This document shows, piece after piece, positions 54,236-62,378 of a stretch of 64,000 nucleotides of DNA. Both the position numbers and the translations under genes were made by a program. Numbering within the stretch: position 1 is the stretch's first letter; each line of letters begins with the position of its first letter. The notes under the pieces were generated by a model. It was not told the DNA's origin. It did not search any database and worked only from the letters and a program-made list of their open reading frames with translations. The stretch is taken from assembly GCF_901212655.1 (NCBI RefSeq), contig NZ_CAAKON010000032.1, positions 1 through 64,000 of the forward strand. The letters are read 5' to 3'. The DNA is from Olsenella uli (GTDB taxonomy: Bacteria; Actinomycetota; Coriobacteriia; Coriobacteriales; Atopobiaceae).

Positions 54236-54940
54236 ATGGAACGCCTGGCGGCACCTGGAAGACGATCCAGGCGTGAAGCTCATGGCCCGGGAGGAATCGA
54301 CCGACAGCATGGCGCACGCCACCGTCGTGAGCGCGAGCCCCGCCGCAAGCCTGGGCCCGATGCACCGGACTTCAAAGTCGACGACAGACGCGTTGCCCGC
54401 AGCAAGCGATTGATAAGGGGCGCTTTTCAAGAACTTCTGGCGGAGAAGGGCTACGAGGCCGTTACCGCAAGCATGGTCATCGAGCGGGCGGATGTGGGCC
54501 GAGCCACCTTCTATGCGCGCTTCTCCAGCAAGGAGGCGCTTATGGCCGATCTGCTCGACCAGATATGCGCCCACGTGATAGCTCCCGTCGAGCCCGAGCC
54601 GGAGCACGACTTCACGCGGTCGGAGACGCCGGAGGCGCTGGTGGAGCACGCCTTGCGCCATCTGCTGGAGCAGGGAAGTGGCGTGAGGGCGCTCGCCCTT
54701 GGGGGCGGCAGCGGCGAGCTTGCGGGTGCGCTGCGCAAGTCAGCGGTAGCAAATGTGGGCCGGTTCCTGCCGGAAGCGAGACGGGGCGTCGCGTCTGGCC
54801 TTGATAGGGACTTCCTCGAAAGATACGTCGCGGGGGGCTTCGTCGAGATGGCCTTGATGTGGGCAGAATCCGGGTTCGCAGATGATCCCGCGGTTCTGGC
54901 ATCTCAATTCGTTAGCTGCATTCGCGCCCTGTACACCTGA
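54236..54940 (+). CDS. TetR-family regulator, N-terminus doubtful
   Basis: The C-terminal 180 residues match TetR regulators: LIRGAFQELLAEKGYEAVTA, the recognition segment VIERADVGRATFYARF and a C-terminal ligand domain. The first about 55 codons of this frame (Arg/Gly-rich) do not look like protein. The more natural start MAHATVVSASPAASLG at 54308 or the ATG at 54361 lies in a different frame. So either the N-terminus is frameshifted near 54390 or translation begins at an unusual codon. No clear target gene adjoins; decayed sequence follows. Confidence 0.65.
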   Translation: MERLAAPGRRSRREAHGPGGIDRQHGARHRREREPRRKPGPDAPDFKVDDRRVARSKRLIRGAFQELLAEKGYEAVTASMVIERADVGRATFYARFSSKEALMADLLDQICAHVIAPVEPEPEHDFTRSETPEALVEHALRHLLEQGSGVRALALGGGSGELAGALRKSAVANVGRFLPEARRGVASGLDRDFLERYVAGGFVEMALMWAESGFADDPAVLASQFVSCIRALYT

Positions 54941-54974
54941 AAGCCAGAGGAGATCATTCCCACACGAGGCCTTC

Positions 54975-55057
54975 GGTTCTGCCGTCCCGTCATTCCAGTT
55001 GCGCCCAGTTTTCGCCGGCATCTCGAAGCAAGTGCCGCCGTATGACGCAACGTGGCC
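54975..55057. repeat. 83-bp repeat, copy 1
   Basis: This matches 58546-58628 at roughly four bases in five, starting with GGTTCTGCCGTCCCG. On the minus strand copy 2 encodes NWVQLEWRDGRTVTIEWE and a stop. Copy 1 has an internal stop, so it is a decayed gene end. Confidence 0.65.
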
Positions 55058-55079
55058 ATGCACGCCCGGGTAGGCGACA

Positions 55080-55256
55080 TGGATCTGTCTCTACATCCAG
55101 GTGACCGAAACGCTTGCAAGCCCCGAGACATACGAGCGCGAACTGGCGCCCTTTGCCCTTGTGAACGATGCCTTCCCCAAGCTGGTGCTCACCACCGATC
55201 GCCTGCGGCTCGGCACCACCGAGCAAGGCGCGAGCATCGAGAACCTGGTGGACTGA
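55080..55256 (+). pseudogene. C-terminal fragment of a DUF4143-type ATPase
   Basis: About 58 codons (YIQVTETLASPETYERELAP, then FALVNDAFPKLVLTTDRLRL, then GTTEQGASIENLVD, stop) are in frame and match the end of AAA ATPases with DUF4143, which carry similar YIQVSMTIADRDVEEREY text in the intact gene at 57191. Everything N-terminal is gone. It lies in a region of mosaic relics between 54941 and 55949. Confidence 0.6.
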
Positions 55257-55289
55257 TTGCCCGAAGGCTGGAGCTGAGCGACACGAGCG

Positions 55290-55773
55290 TCAGGTATCGA
55301 GCAGCCATTGCCATGCAGGAACGACGTTCACGACACCCGTCTCCAAAAAGTCGGAATACCCCACAAAGGGCTGTCCCACCCTGGAAAAGAGCAAATGGAG
55401 TAAGGAATAAGTGAACACGGCGTGGAATAGCCAAACGAAAAAGCCCAGCGTGACCTTCAGCGCCGACACGAGAAACCTACCAAGCCTCTTCATCGACGCC
55501 ACGCCATTCGGATCTTTGGTGTGCTGGAGCGCCTCGCTCATGAGGCAAGCCATCTCTCCCCCGCCGTCCCGTTTTGCGTTGGCGGCAATCAGGGCGGAGG
55601 CTCGGTTGCCCGATTCCCATATCGTCCAAACGGGAACGGCCTCGACGTTCTCGGTCAGCAGGTACGGCTCTTGAGTCTGGCAGATGACGTGGCCGAATCC
55701 ATCCTCATAGTCGGCCATGCCCTCAAGGCAGCCGAAGTTCTCGATCGCATCCTTCTCTACCAGTGCATTTCAT
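55290..55773 (-). pseudogene. DUF4143 ATPase end joined to a small membrane segment
   Basis: The minus strand encodes ALVEKDAIENFGCLEGMADY, then EDGFGHVICQTQEPYLLTEN, nearly identical to the C-terminus of the ATPase at 63131. It then reads on through the expected stop into a Met-Lys-started hydrophobic sequence (GRFLVSALKVTLGFFVWLFH). The fusion is probably accidental, created by a rearrangement. The 5' part of the ATPase is missing, replaced by an AT-rich stretch with palindromes. Confidence 0.6.
55554..55770. repeat. 217-bp repeat, copy 1 (copy 2 at 63068)
   Basis: This segment and 63068-63284 align along their full length with roughly 85 percent identity by eye. They include both a non-coding stretch (CTCTCCCCCG...GGCGGCAATCAGGGCG) and the DUF4143 ATPase C-terminus. 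It is a duplicated or recombined gene end. Confidence 0.7.
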
Positions 55774-55793
55774 TTGCTTGTAATGTGGTCAAG

Positions 55794-55814
55794 TTTAGGA
55801 ATGCTATTCCTAAA
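55794..55814. promoter_or_regulatory. Palindrome TTTAGGAAT-GCT-ATTCCTAAA
   Basis: Perfect 9-bp arms in AT-rich DNA upstream of the truncated ATPase reading frame. It looks like an operator left from a lost gene start. Confidence 0.5.
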
Positions 55815-55861
55815 TTTCTCTAAACAACATTATTAAGGGCGTAAAAATGTTGGATACCACA

Positions 55862-55922
55862 ATTATCAGGACGAACTTACCTGGCCATTTATGAATGGCC
55901 GAGTAAGAAGAACCTGATAGGC
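55862..55922. repeat. Imperfect inverted repeat after the ArsR gene
   Basis: TTATCAGG...CTTAC..GGCCATT pairs with AATGGCC..GTAAG...CCTGATAG over about 27 bases per arm with a four-base loop. Positioned just after the arsR stop, it may be its terminator or an element end. Confidence 0.5.
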
Positions 55923-55949
55923 CAGGTTTGAGGAGGGCGATGCGCAACC

Positions 55950-56393
55950 CTACTCTGCTCGGTAGGGTGGGATCGTTCCTTGATCGCAGCTTTTAAGGTA
56001 GTCTTCCACGAAGCGTTCTGCCTGTTTGGCTAAGTGAGCGATTTGGCGCCATTTGGCCAGGTTGGAACTGGCGTGATAGAAGTTCTTGGTGCCAACCGAA
56101 TACATGCTGACCAGGCCGGCGTCTTTCAGGATCTTCAAATGGTGCGACACCGTTGGGCGCGATAACCCTACGGTATTCGTCAGCTCGCCAACGCGCATGC
56201 CGCCGTAATTCTGCAAGAGCTGCATGAATATGAGCTGCCGGCTCTCGTCACCAAGGGCGATGAAGGCATCGCGGCACATGGCGAATTCTTGGCCGAGCTC
56301 ACTCATTTTGCGTGCGGTAAGGTCGGCATGTCCGATGGTGTTATTGGTTTCACTAGCAGCAGGCGCGCATTTGCGATTCGTGGAGCGCTGCAT
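55950..56393 (-). CDS. ArsR-family transcriptional regulator
   Basis: A 147-residue winged-helix regulator. The ArsR core is clear: DAFIALGDESRQLIFMQLLQ, then the recognition helix GLSRPTVSHHLKILKDAGLV. No Cys pair of the classic arsenic sensor (CVC) is seen, so the effector is unknown. The ATG at 56393 overlaps the stop of the nitroreductase gene (TAATG), which suggests one transcript and coupling. Codon use is less GC-rich than in the first 54 kb, fitting recent acquisition. Confidence 0.88.
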   Translation of the reverse strand: MQRSTNRKCAPAASETNNTIGHADLTARKMSELGQEFAMCRDAFIALGDESRQLIFMQLLQNYGGMRVGELTNTVGLSRPTVSHHLKILKDAGLVSMYSVGTKNFYHASSNLAKWRQIAHLAKQAERFVEDYLKSCDQGTIPPYRAE

Positions 56394-57072
56394 TATGCTT
56401 CCCAGCGCCAGTCTTCGGATGCCGAATTCGCGCCTATCTGGAAATGGTAGCGAACGATGCCCAGGTCTATGTTCGAGTAGAACCCGCCCAGGCTTTTGGC
56501 GGAAACGGCATGCCCGTCCGAGTGCAATTCAAAGCGGAACTTCTGCTGGTTCATGGCGGTGGGGGCAAGCTGTGCTGCCTTCACGCCTCGTTCGAACCAT
56601 TCGGGCAGGACGCCGTTTACGCTGCATAGGTCTTGCACGGCTTTACTTTTGCGGGGAATCCCCTGAGTTTCGCCATAACCTAGCGCTATCGTGCATACCA
56701 GCTTCGAGCCTGGTTCGACCAGGATTTTGCAAGAGCCCTTGCCGTACGTGAGTGCCACCCAGCAGGTGTTGAGTCCGAGCTGCTGGGCTTTCAGCACCAC
56801 GCACTCGACGAAGAACCCGACGCGCTCCTGCAGATCAGGGCTTGGCCTTCCGCCGCATACGATGTAATTGTTCACGCCTCTGAACTTACCGTAGTGTGCC
56901 ATCATGCTGGAAAAGCTCTAGGCTCGTCAAAGGCTATTTTTAGCTGAAGGTATCCCTCTTCATTTGCCTTGTCTATTTCAGCCTGCAGCGCCTCGCGCAC
57001 GGCGGCGGGAATGGGCTTGTCTTGATATTGACGCACCGAATGGCGCACTTCGATTGCTTCCATCAGATCCAT
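56393..57072 (-). pseudogene. Nitroreductase family gene with a one-base frameshift
   Basis: From ATG 57072 the sequence reads MDLMEAIEVRHSVRQYQDKP and continues to DEPRAF, then meets a stop. Adding one T in the TTTT run at about 56923-56926 restores SSMMAHYGKFRGVNNYIVCG and the rest of an FMN nitroreductase, ending at 56393. The separate shorter frame from 56905 lacks the FMN-binding Arg-His-Ser-Val-Arg segment. The gene is either inactivated or affected by a sequencing error in the homopolymer. It is upstream of and overlapping arsR. Confidence 0.8.
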
Positions 57073-57190
57073 GGCCGCTCATTTCTATGGTCGAATCATT
57101 TCGACCACAGTATCTGATTGCCTCGGGCGATGCAGTATCGGGAAAAAACTCGAGACGAAGGAAATCTGCTTTGTTTCGTCGCTCATCCCG

Positions 57191-58414
57191 CTACTGCAGA
57201 TCTTCATCGCTCTTCATGAAGTCGATCAAATTAAGATGCCTCACGCCTTCTCGCCTTTGCAGGAGCGGATCCAATGTGAAGAGGTAGCGCGGGTATCCGT
57301 CTCTGATATGGCTGAACGGTCTGTACTCGCGCTCTTCTACATCACGGTCGGCGATCGTCATGGACACCTGGATGTAGGCGTAAAGGTCATGGCTCCTGGC
57401 GATGAAGTCGCATTCCAGCTTGCCGATTCGCCCGACCGAGAGCTTGTATCCACGGGACCTGAGGTAGATGTAGAGGGCGTTTTCCAAAGATGGCCCGTAA
57501 TTCAAGCGCACATCGACATTCCTCGCGAAGTAAATCCCGGGATCGGCCAGGTAGTACTTCTCCTCACCTCGAAGAGACTTCCTCGATTTCAGGTCGAAGC
57601 GCTGGCATTTGTAGAGAATCTTCGCGTCGACCAGCATCTGGATGTATGCAGAGACGGTTCTTCTTTCGATGGCGATCTTCTCGACGTTCCTAAGGTGATC
57701 AACCAGGTTGGTGAGGCTTGTCGGTGCGCCGTAATTGTTGATGATATAGGCCGTGACGCGCTCGAAGGCGTCGATGTTTCGTATCTTATTCCGAGACCTG
57801 ATGTCCTTCTTGACGATTTGCCTCACGACATCCTCGATGTAGCGAGCCTTCGCCTCGACGTCGTCGTATTCGAGGGAACGGGGGAAGCCGCCGTAGCGAA
57901 GGTATTCTTCGAACTCAATCCTATCGTCCTTCGCCTCGACGCCAAGGAACTCCTTCATGGCTAGGAATTCGCTAAACGACAAGGTGAACATTTCGAACTC
58001 GATATAACGTCCCGTGAGCTTGGTCATGAGCTCACCGGAGAGAAGGTAGGAGTTCGATCCCGTGATGAAAATGGAGAAGCCGCCGTCGGTGTTGAACGCG
58101 TTCACGACTTCCTCGTAATCGCGGACGTTCTGAACCTCGTCTATGAAGAGGTATTTAAAGTCGTCGTCGACGAGCCTCGACTCGATTGCCGCCTCAAGCT
58201 GATCCGGGGTTTTGATAGAGCGGTTGCCGCGCTTGTCGAGGTCGAGGTAGACGACGTCTTTCTCTGGGACCCCTCGATCCTTGAGCTCTTCGACGATGGT
58301 TGCCATGAGGCACGATTTTCCGCACCGTCGTATTCCCGTGATGACTTTTATCAAGTCGTCATCGTAAAACGGGCGGATCTTCTTCAGATATTGTTCTCTG
58401 CGAAATAGCTTCAA
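57191..58414 (-). CDS. AAA-type ATPase with DUF4143
   Basis: A complete 407-residue ATPase of the common DUF4143 group. Walker A lies in VITGIRRCGKSCLMATI, Walker B in YLFIDEVQNVRDYEE, and sensor text in FITGSNSYLLSGELMTKLTG. The C-terminal half is the DUF4143 nuclease-like domain (LECDFIARSHDLYAYIQVSM). Function is not established; such genes are frequent, variable accessory genes in gut Actinobacteria and Firmicutes. A perfect 12-bp inverted repeat at 58420 lies just before the ATG, implying autoregulation. Local GC is lower than in the sulfur island. Confidence 0.88.
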   Translation of the reverse strand: MKLFRREQYLKKIRPFYDDDLIKVITGIRRCGKSCLMATIVEELKDRGVPEKDVVYLDLDKRGNRSIKTPDQLEAAIESRLVDDDFKYLFIDEVQNVRDYEEVVNAFNTDGGFSIFITGSNSYLLSGELMTKLTGRYIEFEMFTLSFSEFLAMKEFLGVEAKDDRIEFEEYLRYGGFPRSLEYDDVEAKARYIEDVVRQIVKKDIRSRNKIRNIDAFERVTAYIINNYGAPTSLTNLVDHLRNVEKIAIERRTVSAYIQMLVDAKILYKCQRFDLKSRKSLRGEEKYYLADPGIYFARNVDVRLNYGPSLENALYIYLRSRGYKLSVGRIGKLECDFIARSHDLYAYIQVSMTIADRDVEEREYRPFSHIRDGYPRYLFTLDPLLQRREGVRHLNLIDFMKSDEDLQ

Positions 58415-58419
58415 AGCAA

Positions 58420-58461
58420 GATAACACCTCCAAGCGAGATTGTACGCTAGGAGGTGTTATC
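58420..58461. promoter_or_regulatory. Perfect 12-bp inverted repeat before the ATPase gene
   Basis: GATAACACCTCC (58420-58431) and GGAGGTGTTATC (58450-58461) with an 18-base spacer, six bases upstream of the start codon. The GGAGGTG arm overlaps where a ribosome site would lie, so it may act as operator, RNA hairpin or both. Confidence 0.65.
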
Positions 58462-58545
58462 GTACGTTTAAGGCACCAATTATTTCAAAAATGCGAAAAC
58501 TAGTCCCTTAAGTTTGATTTTTGTTTACTCCCACTCGATGGTGAC

Positions 58546-58628
58546 GGTTCTGCCGTCCCGCCACTCCAGTTGCACCCAGTTTTCGATGCCGTCTCGAGCC
58601 GAGTGCCGCCGGGTGACGCCGCGTCGCG
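58546..58628. repeat. 83-bp repeat, copy 2
   Basis: Partner of 54975-55057. Minus-strand translation ends EWRDGRTVTIEWE at a TAA at 58525. It appears to be the last part of a lost protein-coding gene. Confidence 0.6.
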
Positions 58629-59189
58629 TTTTCGTCGGCCTCGGGGACAAAGACTGGGACAACTCCAAAAACTCATTTCAAACTCGGGGCTTTGAGTTTT
58701 CGTTTTTGCCCCAAAGGGCGCGGCGGGCAGCCTTTGGGGCTCGATGGCGCCGAAAACGCCCGTTTTGAAACTCAACCGCCCTGTAGCCTGCAAGCCGCCA
58801 GCCGCAATCGCAAGTGGATCGACTCGGGCGGCTTTCGAGCAGTTTGCAAAACCCCAGGTCAAACTAGTTACCCTTGTCGAAATAAGGGAATAGTTGCAGG
58901 CGGTTGCGCCATGAACCGACGAACGTTCTTCGCGGTAACGCGAGAACACGCTGGTGGAATGACCCATGCAGGTTGGCGACAGGAGGCCGATGATGGCAGA
59001 CGCCCAAAGCAGAAAGCCCATCCCCGCGGGAGAGCAGCAAATCGAACGCCTCAAACAAAAGGGCGTCTTCTTCGTGCTGTACACCGAAATGGAAGCCGCG
59101 AGCATTCGAGATCCCGAGCTTTTCAATCCAACTCAACCCGCATCGCTCCTCTCGAGGTCACGCGGTGCGCCCGCGATAACCGCTCGTGC
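58629..59189. other. Non-coding or decayed stretch upstream of the yjdF leader
   Basis: No intact gene is seen. A plus-strand stretch at about 58990-59140 (PIPAGEQQIERLKQKGVFFV, then LYTEMEAASIRDPELF) looks like a fragment of a small protein but has no family I know. The part at 58640-58870 is a mosaic of short repeats. Confidence 0.4.
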
Positions 59190-59195
59190 TACAAT

Positions 59196-59310
59196 GCGGA
59201 CATCAGAGATGAAAACACAGTCCCCGTGGGGTAGTCGTGGGCGTGCGGGAGTCCGCATCAGTAACCTGCCTCCTTGGTTGTCCCTTCTCTGCATGGTCAT
59301 CTACATAAAG
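59196..59310 (+). ncRNA. Candidate yjdF (azaaromatic) riboswitch
   Basis: A structured leader directly before yjdF. It contains complementary segments such as GCGGAC...GTCCGC (59197-59202 with 59255-59260), CCCCGTGGGG, and a conserved-looking ATCAGTAACCTGCC, and ends 12 bases before AAAGGAGGAG. YjdF genes are known to be preceded by an azaaromatic-sensing riboswitch. The match here is by position and fold only. Confidence 0.6.
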
Positions 59311-59322
59311 GAGGAGCCAACC

Positions 59323-59742
59323 ATGCAGATCGGTGTGTCGTCCACTCTGACCGTATTCCATGACGGTCAATTTTGGGTCGGGCTGGCGGAGCATGTCGAG
59401 GACGGAAGGTACGGCGCCGCCCGCATCGTCTTCGGCGCGGCGCCGTCCGATGGGGAAATCCTGCAGTTCGTTCGAAGCCAATGGGCGAAGCTCGCGTTCT
59501 TCGGTGACGATCCCGCCGAGGGAAGCAAGCCTGCGAAAAACCCCAAGCGCCGCGCCCGCGAGGTGTCGAAGGTCCTAAAGCGGCCGGCGATGGGGACCAA
59601 GGCGCAGCAGGCGCTCGCGAGTCAGCGGGAGGCAATGAAACGGGAGTCGGTCCGCGCAAGAAGCCAACGTCGCGCGGACGAGGCGGAGGCGCGCTTCGAG
59701 CAGCGGAAGCTGAGACGCAAGCAGAAGCATCGCGGGCATTGA
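59323..59742 (+). CDS. yjdF: YjdF family protein (DUF2992)
   Basis: A 139-residue protein. The first 75 residues form the YjdF core (STLTVFHDGQFWVGLAEHVE, ARIVFGAAPSDGEILQFV). The rest is a highly charged Lys/Arg-rich helical tail (KNPKRRAREVSKVLKRPAMG). The role is unknown; homologues are controlled by an azaaromatic riboswitch and may protect against such compounds. ATG 59323 follows AAAGGAGGAG at ideal spacing. Confidence 0.88.
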   Translation: MQIGVSSTLTVFHDGQFWVGLAEHVEDGRYGAARIVFGAAPSDGEILQFVRSQWAKLAFFGDDPAEGSKPAKNPKRRAREVSKVLKRPAMGTKAQQALASQREAMKRESVRARSQRRADEAEARFEQRKLRRKQKHRGH

Positions 59743-60105
59743 TCGCCATCTGCGCAACCCTTAAACCCTTATACAGAAGCGGTGCCAGTTTCGTTTATCA
59801 GAAGTATGATTTGTACCCCCATAACTAGGGAATTTCCTATTCCCACTCAATGAGCATGCGCTTGCGGACGCGCTGATCTCTACTTACATAGCAGCAGGTA
59901 GATGGCCTTGTTGAGCTGATGGACATCGTACCTCCGGCTCTCACATGGACAAATCTTGGACAAAAGATGCCGGCGGGGCGTTGAGTCATGCGGACAAAAA
60001 CTTGCGCTGGCTGCGTCCGATCCGGGTGGGAACCCACATATTGTGCGGGAACCCTCGGGGTCGCGCCCCGCACCGCCACAGGAGTTGGGGTGCCCCCCCG
60101 CCCCC
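59743..60105. other. Gap with decayed gene ends
   Basis: The minus strand carries fragments only: RRYDVHQLNKAIYLLLCK with a stop at 59880, and VRKRMLIEWE with a stop at 59837. I cannot name the source genes. It also contains the 3' flank of the MFS gene. Confidence 0.4.
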
Positions 60106-61383
60106 CTACGCCTCGAACCGATCCGCGACGCGCGCGACCGGGACCGCACACAGCAGCGCGAGGGCGAACGTCGCGAATAGCACAACCCCCGCGGGGAGCG
60201 CGCCGTACGCGAGGCCATAGGTGATCTGGCCGAGGGGCTGCGCGCACAGGCTGCACGACAGCGCGAGAGACATGACCTTGCCCGTAAGGCCCTCGGGGCA
60301 GCTCATCTGGATGGCGGGGACGGAGATGAGGTTCGAGATGCAGATGGAGACCATGGTCCCGCACGTGCCCGCCGTGAGGGCCGCGAGGCGCACCGTCGCA
60401 GCCACGGGAAGCATCATCGCCAGTGCCTGCGGCAGGATCGTGAGCGCGAAGGCGAGGATCGTCAGCGGAAAGCGCCGCATGGAGAGGCGGCTCGCGACCA
60501 TCCCGCCCGCAAGCGCCCCGACGAGCCCGGACACGCCCACCAGCGCGTAGGCCACCCCGTACGCGCCGGCATCGAAGCCGAGCAGCGTGCGCACCATGTA
60601 GGGAAAGCCCACCTCGGCATACCCCGTGACCAGGAAGTTGAGCGCGCCGCAGATCAGGAGCAGCCGGAAGATGTGGGGCCGTTCGCGCGTGAGAAAGCGC
60701 GCGGCCTCCCTCATGTCGTCGACCGCCGAGGATGACTTTTGCCCAGACCGGTCCGGGGCGTCGAGCTGAATGAAGCACTCCACCACCGCGGCCGTCGCGA
60801 AGCCCGCGACGGCGATGCGCATCATGGGCGCCGCGCCGACGAGCGAGTACAGGACGCCGCCGAGGAGCGCCGGCACGAGGGTTCCGGCCTGGTTCACCAT
60901 GTTGACGGCCGCCATCGCTCGGCGCATCGTCTCCTCCCCGTGCTCGCGGAACAGCTGCGGGAGAGCCGCCTGCACGGTCGGCGTCTCCATGGCGTCGAGC
61001 ACGGCAAGCGTCACCTGCATCGCGGCGATTGCCGCGAGGTTGAATCCCGTGACGGAGAAGACCGGCGCGCACGCCAGTACGATCGCCGCTGAGGTTGCGT
61101 CGAGCGCCACCATGATGGTGCGGCGGTTCATCCGGTCGGCGAGCACGCCGCCGAGCGGCGAGAGCACGATGGTGGGGATGACAGACGCGGTGAGGATGGA
61201 CGCGAAGGCGGCCGCCGACCCCGTCTCGTCGAGAACCCACATCGACATTGCAAAGCGCAGCATGAGGTTGCCGAACAGGGAGATGCCCAGGCCGGCAAGG
61301 AGCAGGGCGAAGCTGCGCGAACGCAGGGGGTCTGATTGGGGCGCACGGCGCCCGGAATCGGTGGAGACTGCAGGTACTGACAT
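60106..61383 (-). CDS. MFS transporter
   Basis: A 425-residue, about 12-helix permease of the MFS_3/enterobactin-exporter-like group. It shows GISLFGNLMLRFAMSMWVLD at helix 1, the loop GGVLADRMNRRTIM matching motif A, and ETPTVQAALPQLF. It lies downstream of a TetR gene on the same strand. A perfect palindrome CAGACCGACCGTCGGTCTG sits at 61424 in its promoter, so the TetR protein probably represses it until a drug-like ligand appears. Confidence 0.88.
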   Translation of the reverse strand: MSVPAVSTDSGRRAPQSDPLRSRSFALLLAGLGISLFGNLMLRFAMSMWVLDETGSAAAFASILTASVIPTIVLSPLGGVLADRMNRRTIMVALDATSAAIVLACAPVFSVTGFNLAAIAAMQVTLAVLDAMETPTVQAALPQLFREHGEETMRRAMAAVNMVNQAGTLVPALLGGVLYSLVGAAPMMRIAVAGFATAAVVECFIQLDAPDRSGQKSSSAVDDMREAARFLTRERPHIFRLLLICGALNFLVTGYAEVGFPYMVRTLLGFDAGAYGVAYALVGVSGLVGALAGGMVASRLSMRRFPLTILAFALTILPQALAMMLPVAATVRLAALTAGTCGTMVSICISNLISVPAIQMSCPEGLTGKVMSLALSCSLCAQPLGQITYGLAYGALPAGVVLFATFALALLCAVPVARVADRFEA

Positions 61384-61423
61384 GGTTCGTTCCTTTCTTT
61401 GGTAATTCCTGCCATTCCCTAAT

Positions 61424-61442
61424 CAGACCGACCGTCGGTCTG
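61424..61442. promoter_or_regulatory. TetR operator in the MFS promoter
   Basis: CAGACCGACCGTCGGTCTG, a perfect 19-bp palindrome, 41 bases upstream of the MFS start. The site upstream of the tetR gene matches it at 17 of 19 positions when read on the other strand. Confidence 0.8.
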
Positions 61443-61523
61443 TATTGAGGGCAAAAGAATGGCTCGGGCCGGGATGGTTCAACCATCAGTCCGAGCGTTC
61501 GGTGATTCGACGGAAAGCGTGCC

Positions 61524-62243
61524 CTATGCCTCGGGTTTCTCGGCTCCAAGGCCTTCCGGCCGCGGCTCCCCCGCCCTGGGACCGGCCGCCTCAAGCTCTC
61601 CCGCCCCAGGCGCGAGCTCCATGAGCCCGTCGACCGCCCTCGCCATCAGCGCCTCGTCGAACAGCGGGACGCCGATGGAGCCGAGCATGGACGCCAGGCA
61701 GCGGATGCGGAGGGCCATATCCTCGCGCGCGGCCGGGTAGAAGCATGGCATGAGCCAGTAGTTGCACAGCAGCGCGATCAGCTGCGACGCCTCGGCCGGA
61801 TACGCGGTGGGAATGGAGCCGTCGCGCACGCCCTCCTCTATCAGGGGACGAAGGGACTCCGGCAGGCCATCGGACCAGAACCGCATGTTGGAGGTAAAGG
61901 ACGCGGGATCGCTGAGCAGCGGTGTCTGCAGGCGCACAAGGCGCAGGTGCTCGGCGTCCAGGGTCGAGGAGATGAGCGCCCGTAGCTTCTCGAGCGCGTT
62001 CAGGTCGTGTCGGCGGCGGAGCTCGTCGCGCAGGTTCAGGCTCGCGCCCCACTCGTCGTCGTTCAGCCGGTCGAGGATGGCCTCCTTGGACCTGAAGTGG
62101 TGGTAGACGGCACCCTTGGACAGGCCCGTCGTGCTGATGATGTCCTGGACCGAGGTCTTCTCGTAGCCCTTCTCAGCGAAGAGCCTGCGGGCGGCGTCAA
62201 GGATGCGACGCTCGGTCTGCTCGGGATGCGGGTTGCGCGCCAT
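61524..62243 (-). CDS. TetR-family repressor
   Basis: A 239-residue regulator. The N-terminal helix-turn-helix is RILDAARRLFAEKGYEKTSV and the recognition part TGLSKGAVYHHFRSKEAILD. A larger ligand domain follows, ending in an unconserved Pro/Glu-rich tail. ATG 62243 follows GAGAGGAG; a GTG at 62249 is the alternative. With operators at 62277 and 61424 it should control itself and the downstream MFS exporter. Confidence 0.9.
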   Translation of the reverse strand: MARNPHPEQTERRILDAARRLFAEKGYEKTSVQDIISTTGLSKGAVYHHFRSKEAILDRLNDDEWGASLNLRDELRRRHDLNALEKLRALISSTLDAEHLRLVRLQTPLLSDPASFTSNMRFWSDGLPESLRPLIEEGVRDGSIPTAYPAEASQLIALLCNYWLMPCFYPAAREDMALRIRCLASMLGSIGVPLFDEALMARAVDGLMELAPGAGELEAAGPRAGEPRPEGLGAEKPEA

Positions 62244-62276
62244 GGGCACTCCTCTCGTTAACGGGAGTCAGTCTAA

Positions 62277-62295
62277 CAGACCGTCGGTCGGTTTG
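62277..62295. promoter_or_regulatory. TetR operator upstream of tetR
   Basis: Read on the minus strand: CAAACCGACCGACGGTCTG, differing at two positions from the palindrome at 61424. It lies 33 bases before the tetR start. Confidence 0.75.
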
Positions 62296-62346
62296 CAAAG
62301 ATCACATGCGCTTTGGTGAAACGTACCTTTCGCCAGATGATAGAAT

Positions 62347-62361
62347 GAATACAACGTATTC
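62347..62361. promoter_or_regulatory. Palindrome in the toxin-antitoxin promoter
   Basis: GAATAC-AAC-GTATTC, 17 bases before the antitoxin start. It is a likely antitoxin operator. Confidence 0.55.
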
Positions 62362-62378
62362 GGCAAAAGGAGGATTTT

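Noticed and set aside
54089..54661. Minus-strand frame over the TetR gene start
   Set aside because: Mostly the antisense of the TetR coding region; a short hydrophobic stretch (GVPFAVGLVFMAAGSVLAAP) at 54180-54240 may be a membrane-protein scrap but cannot be supported.
58500..59126. 208-codon minus-strand frame between the ATPase and yjdF
   Set aside because: It reads through repeats and decayed ends in a frame with no family resemblance and abundant Ser/Arg.
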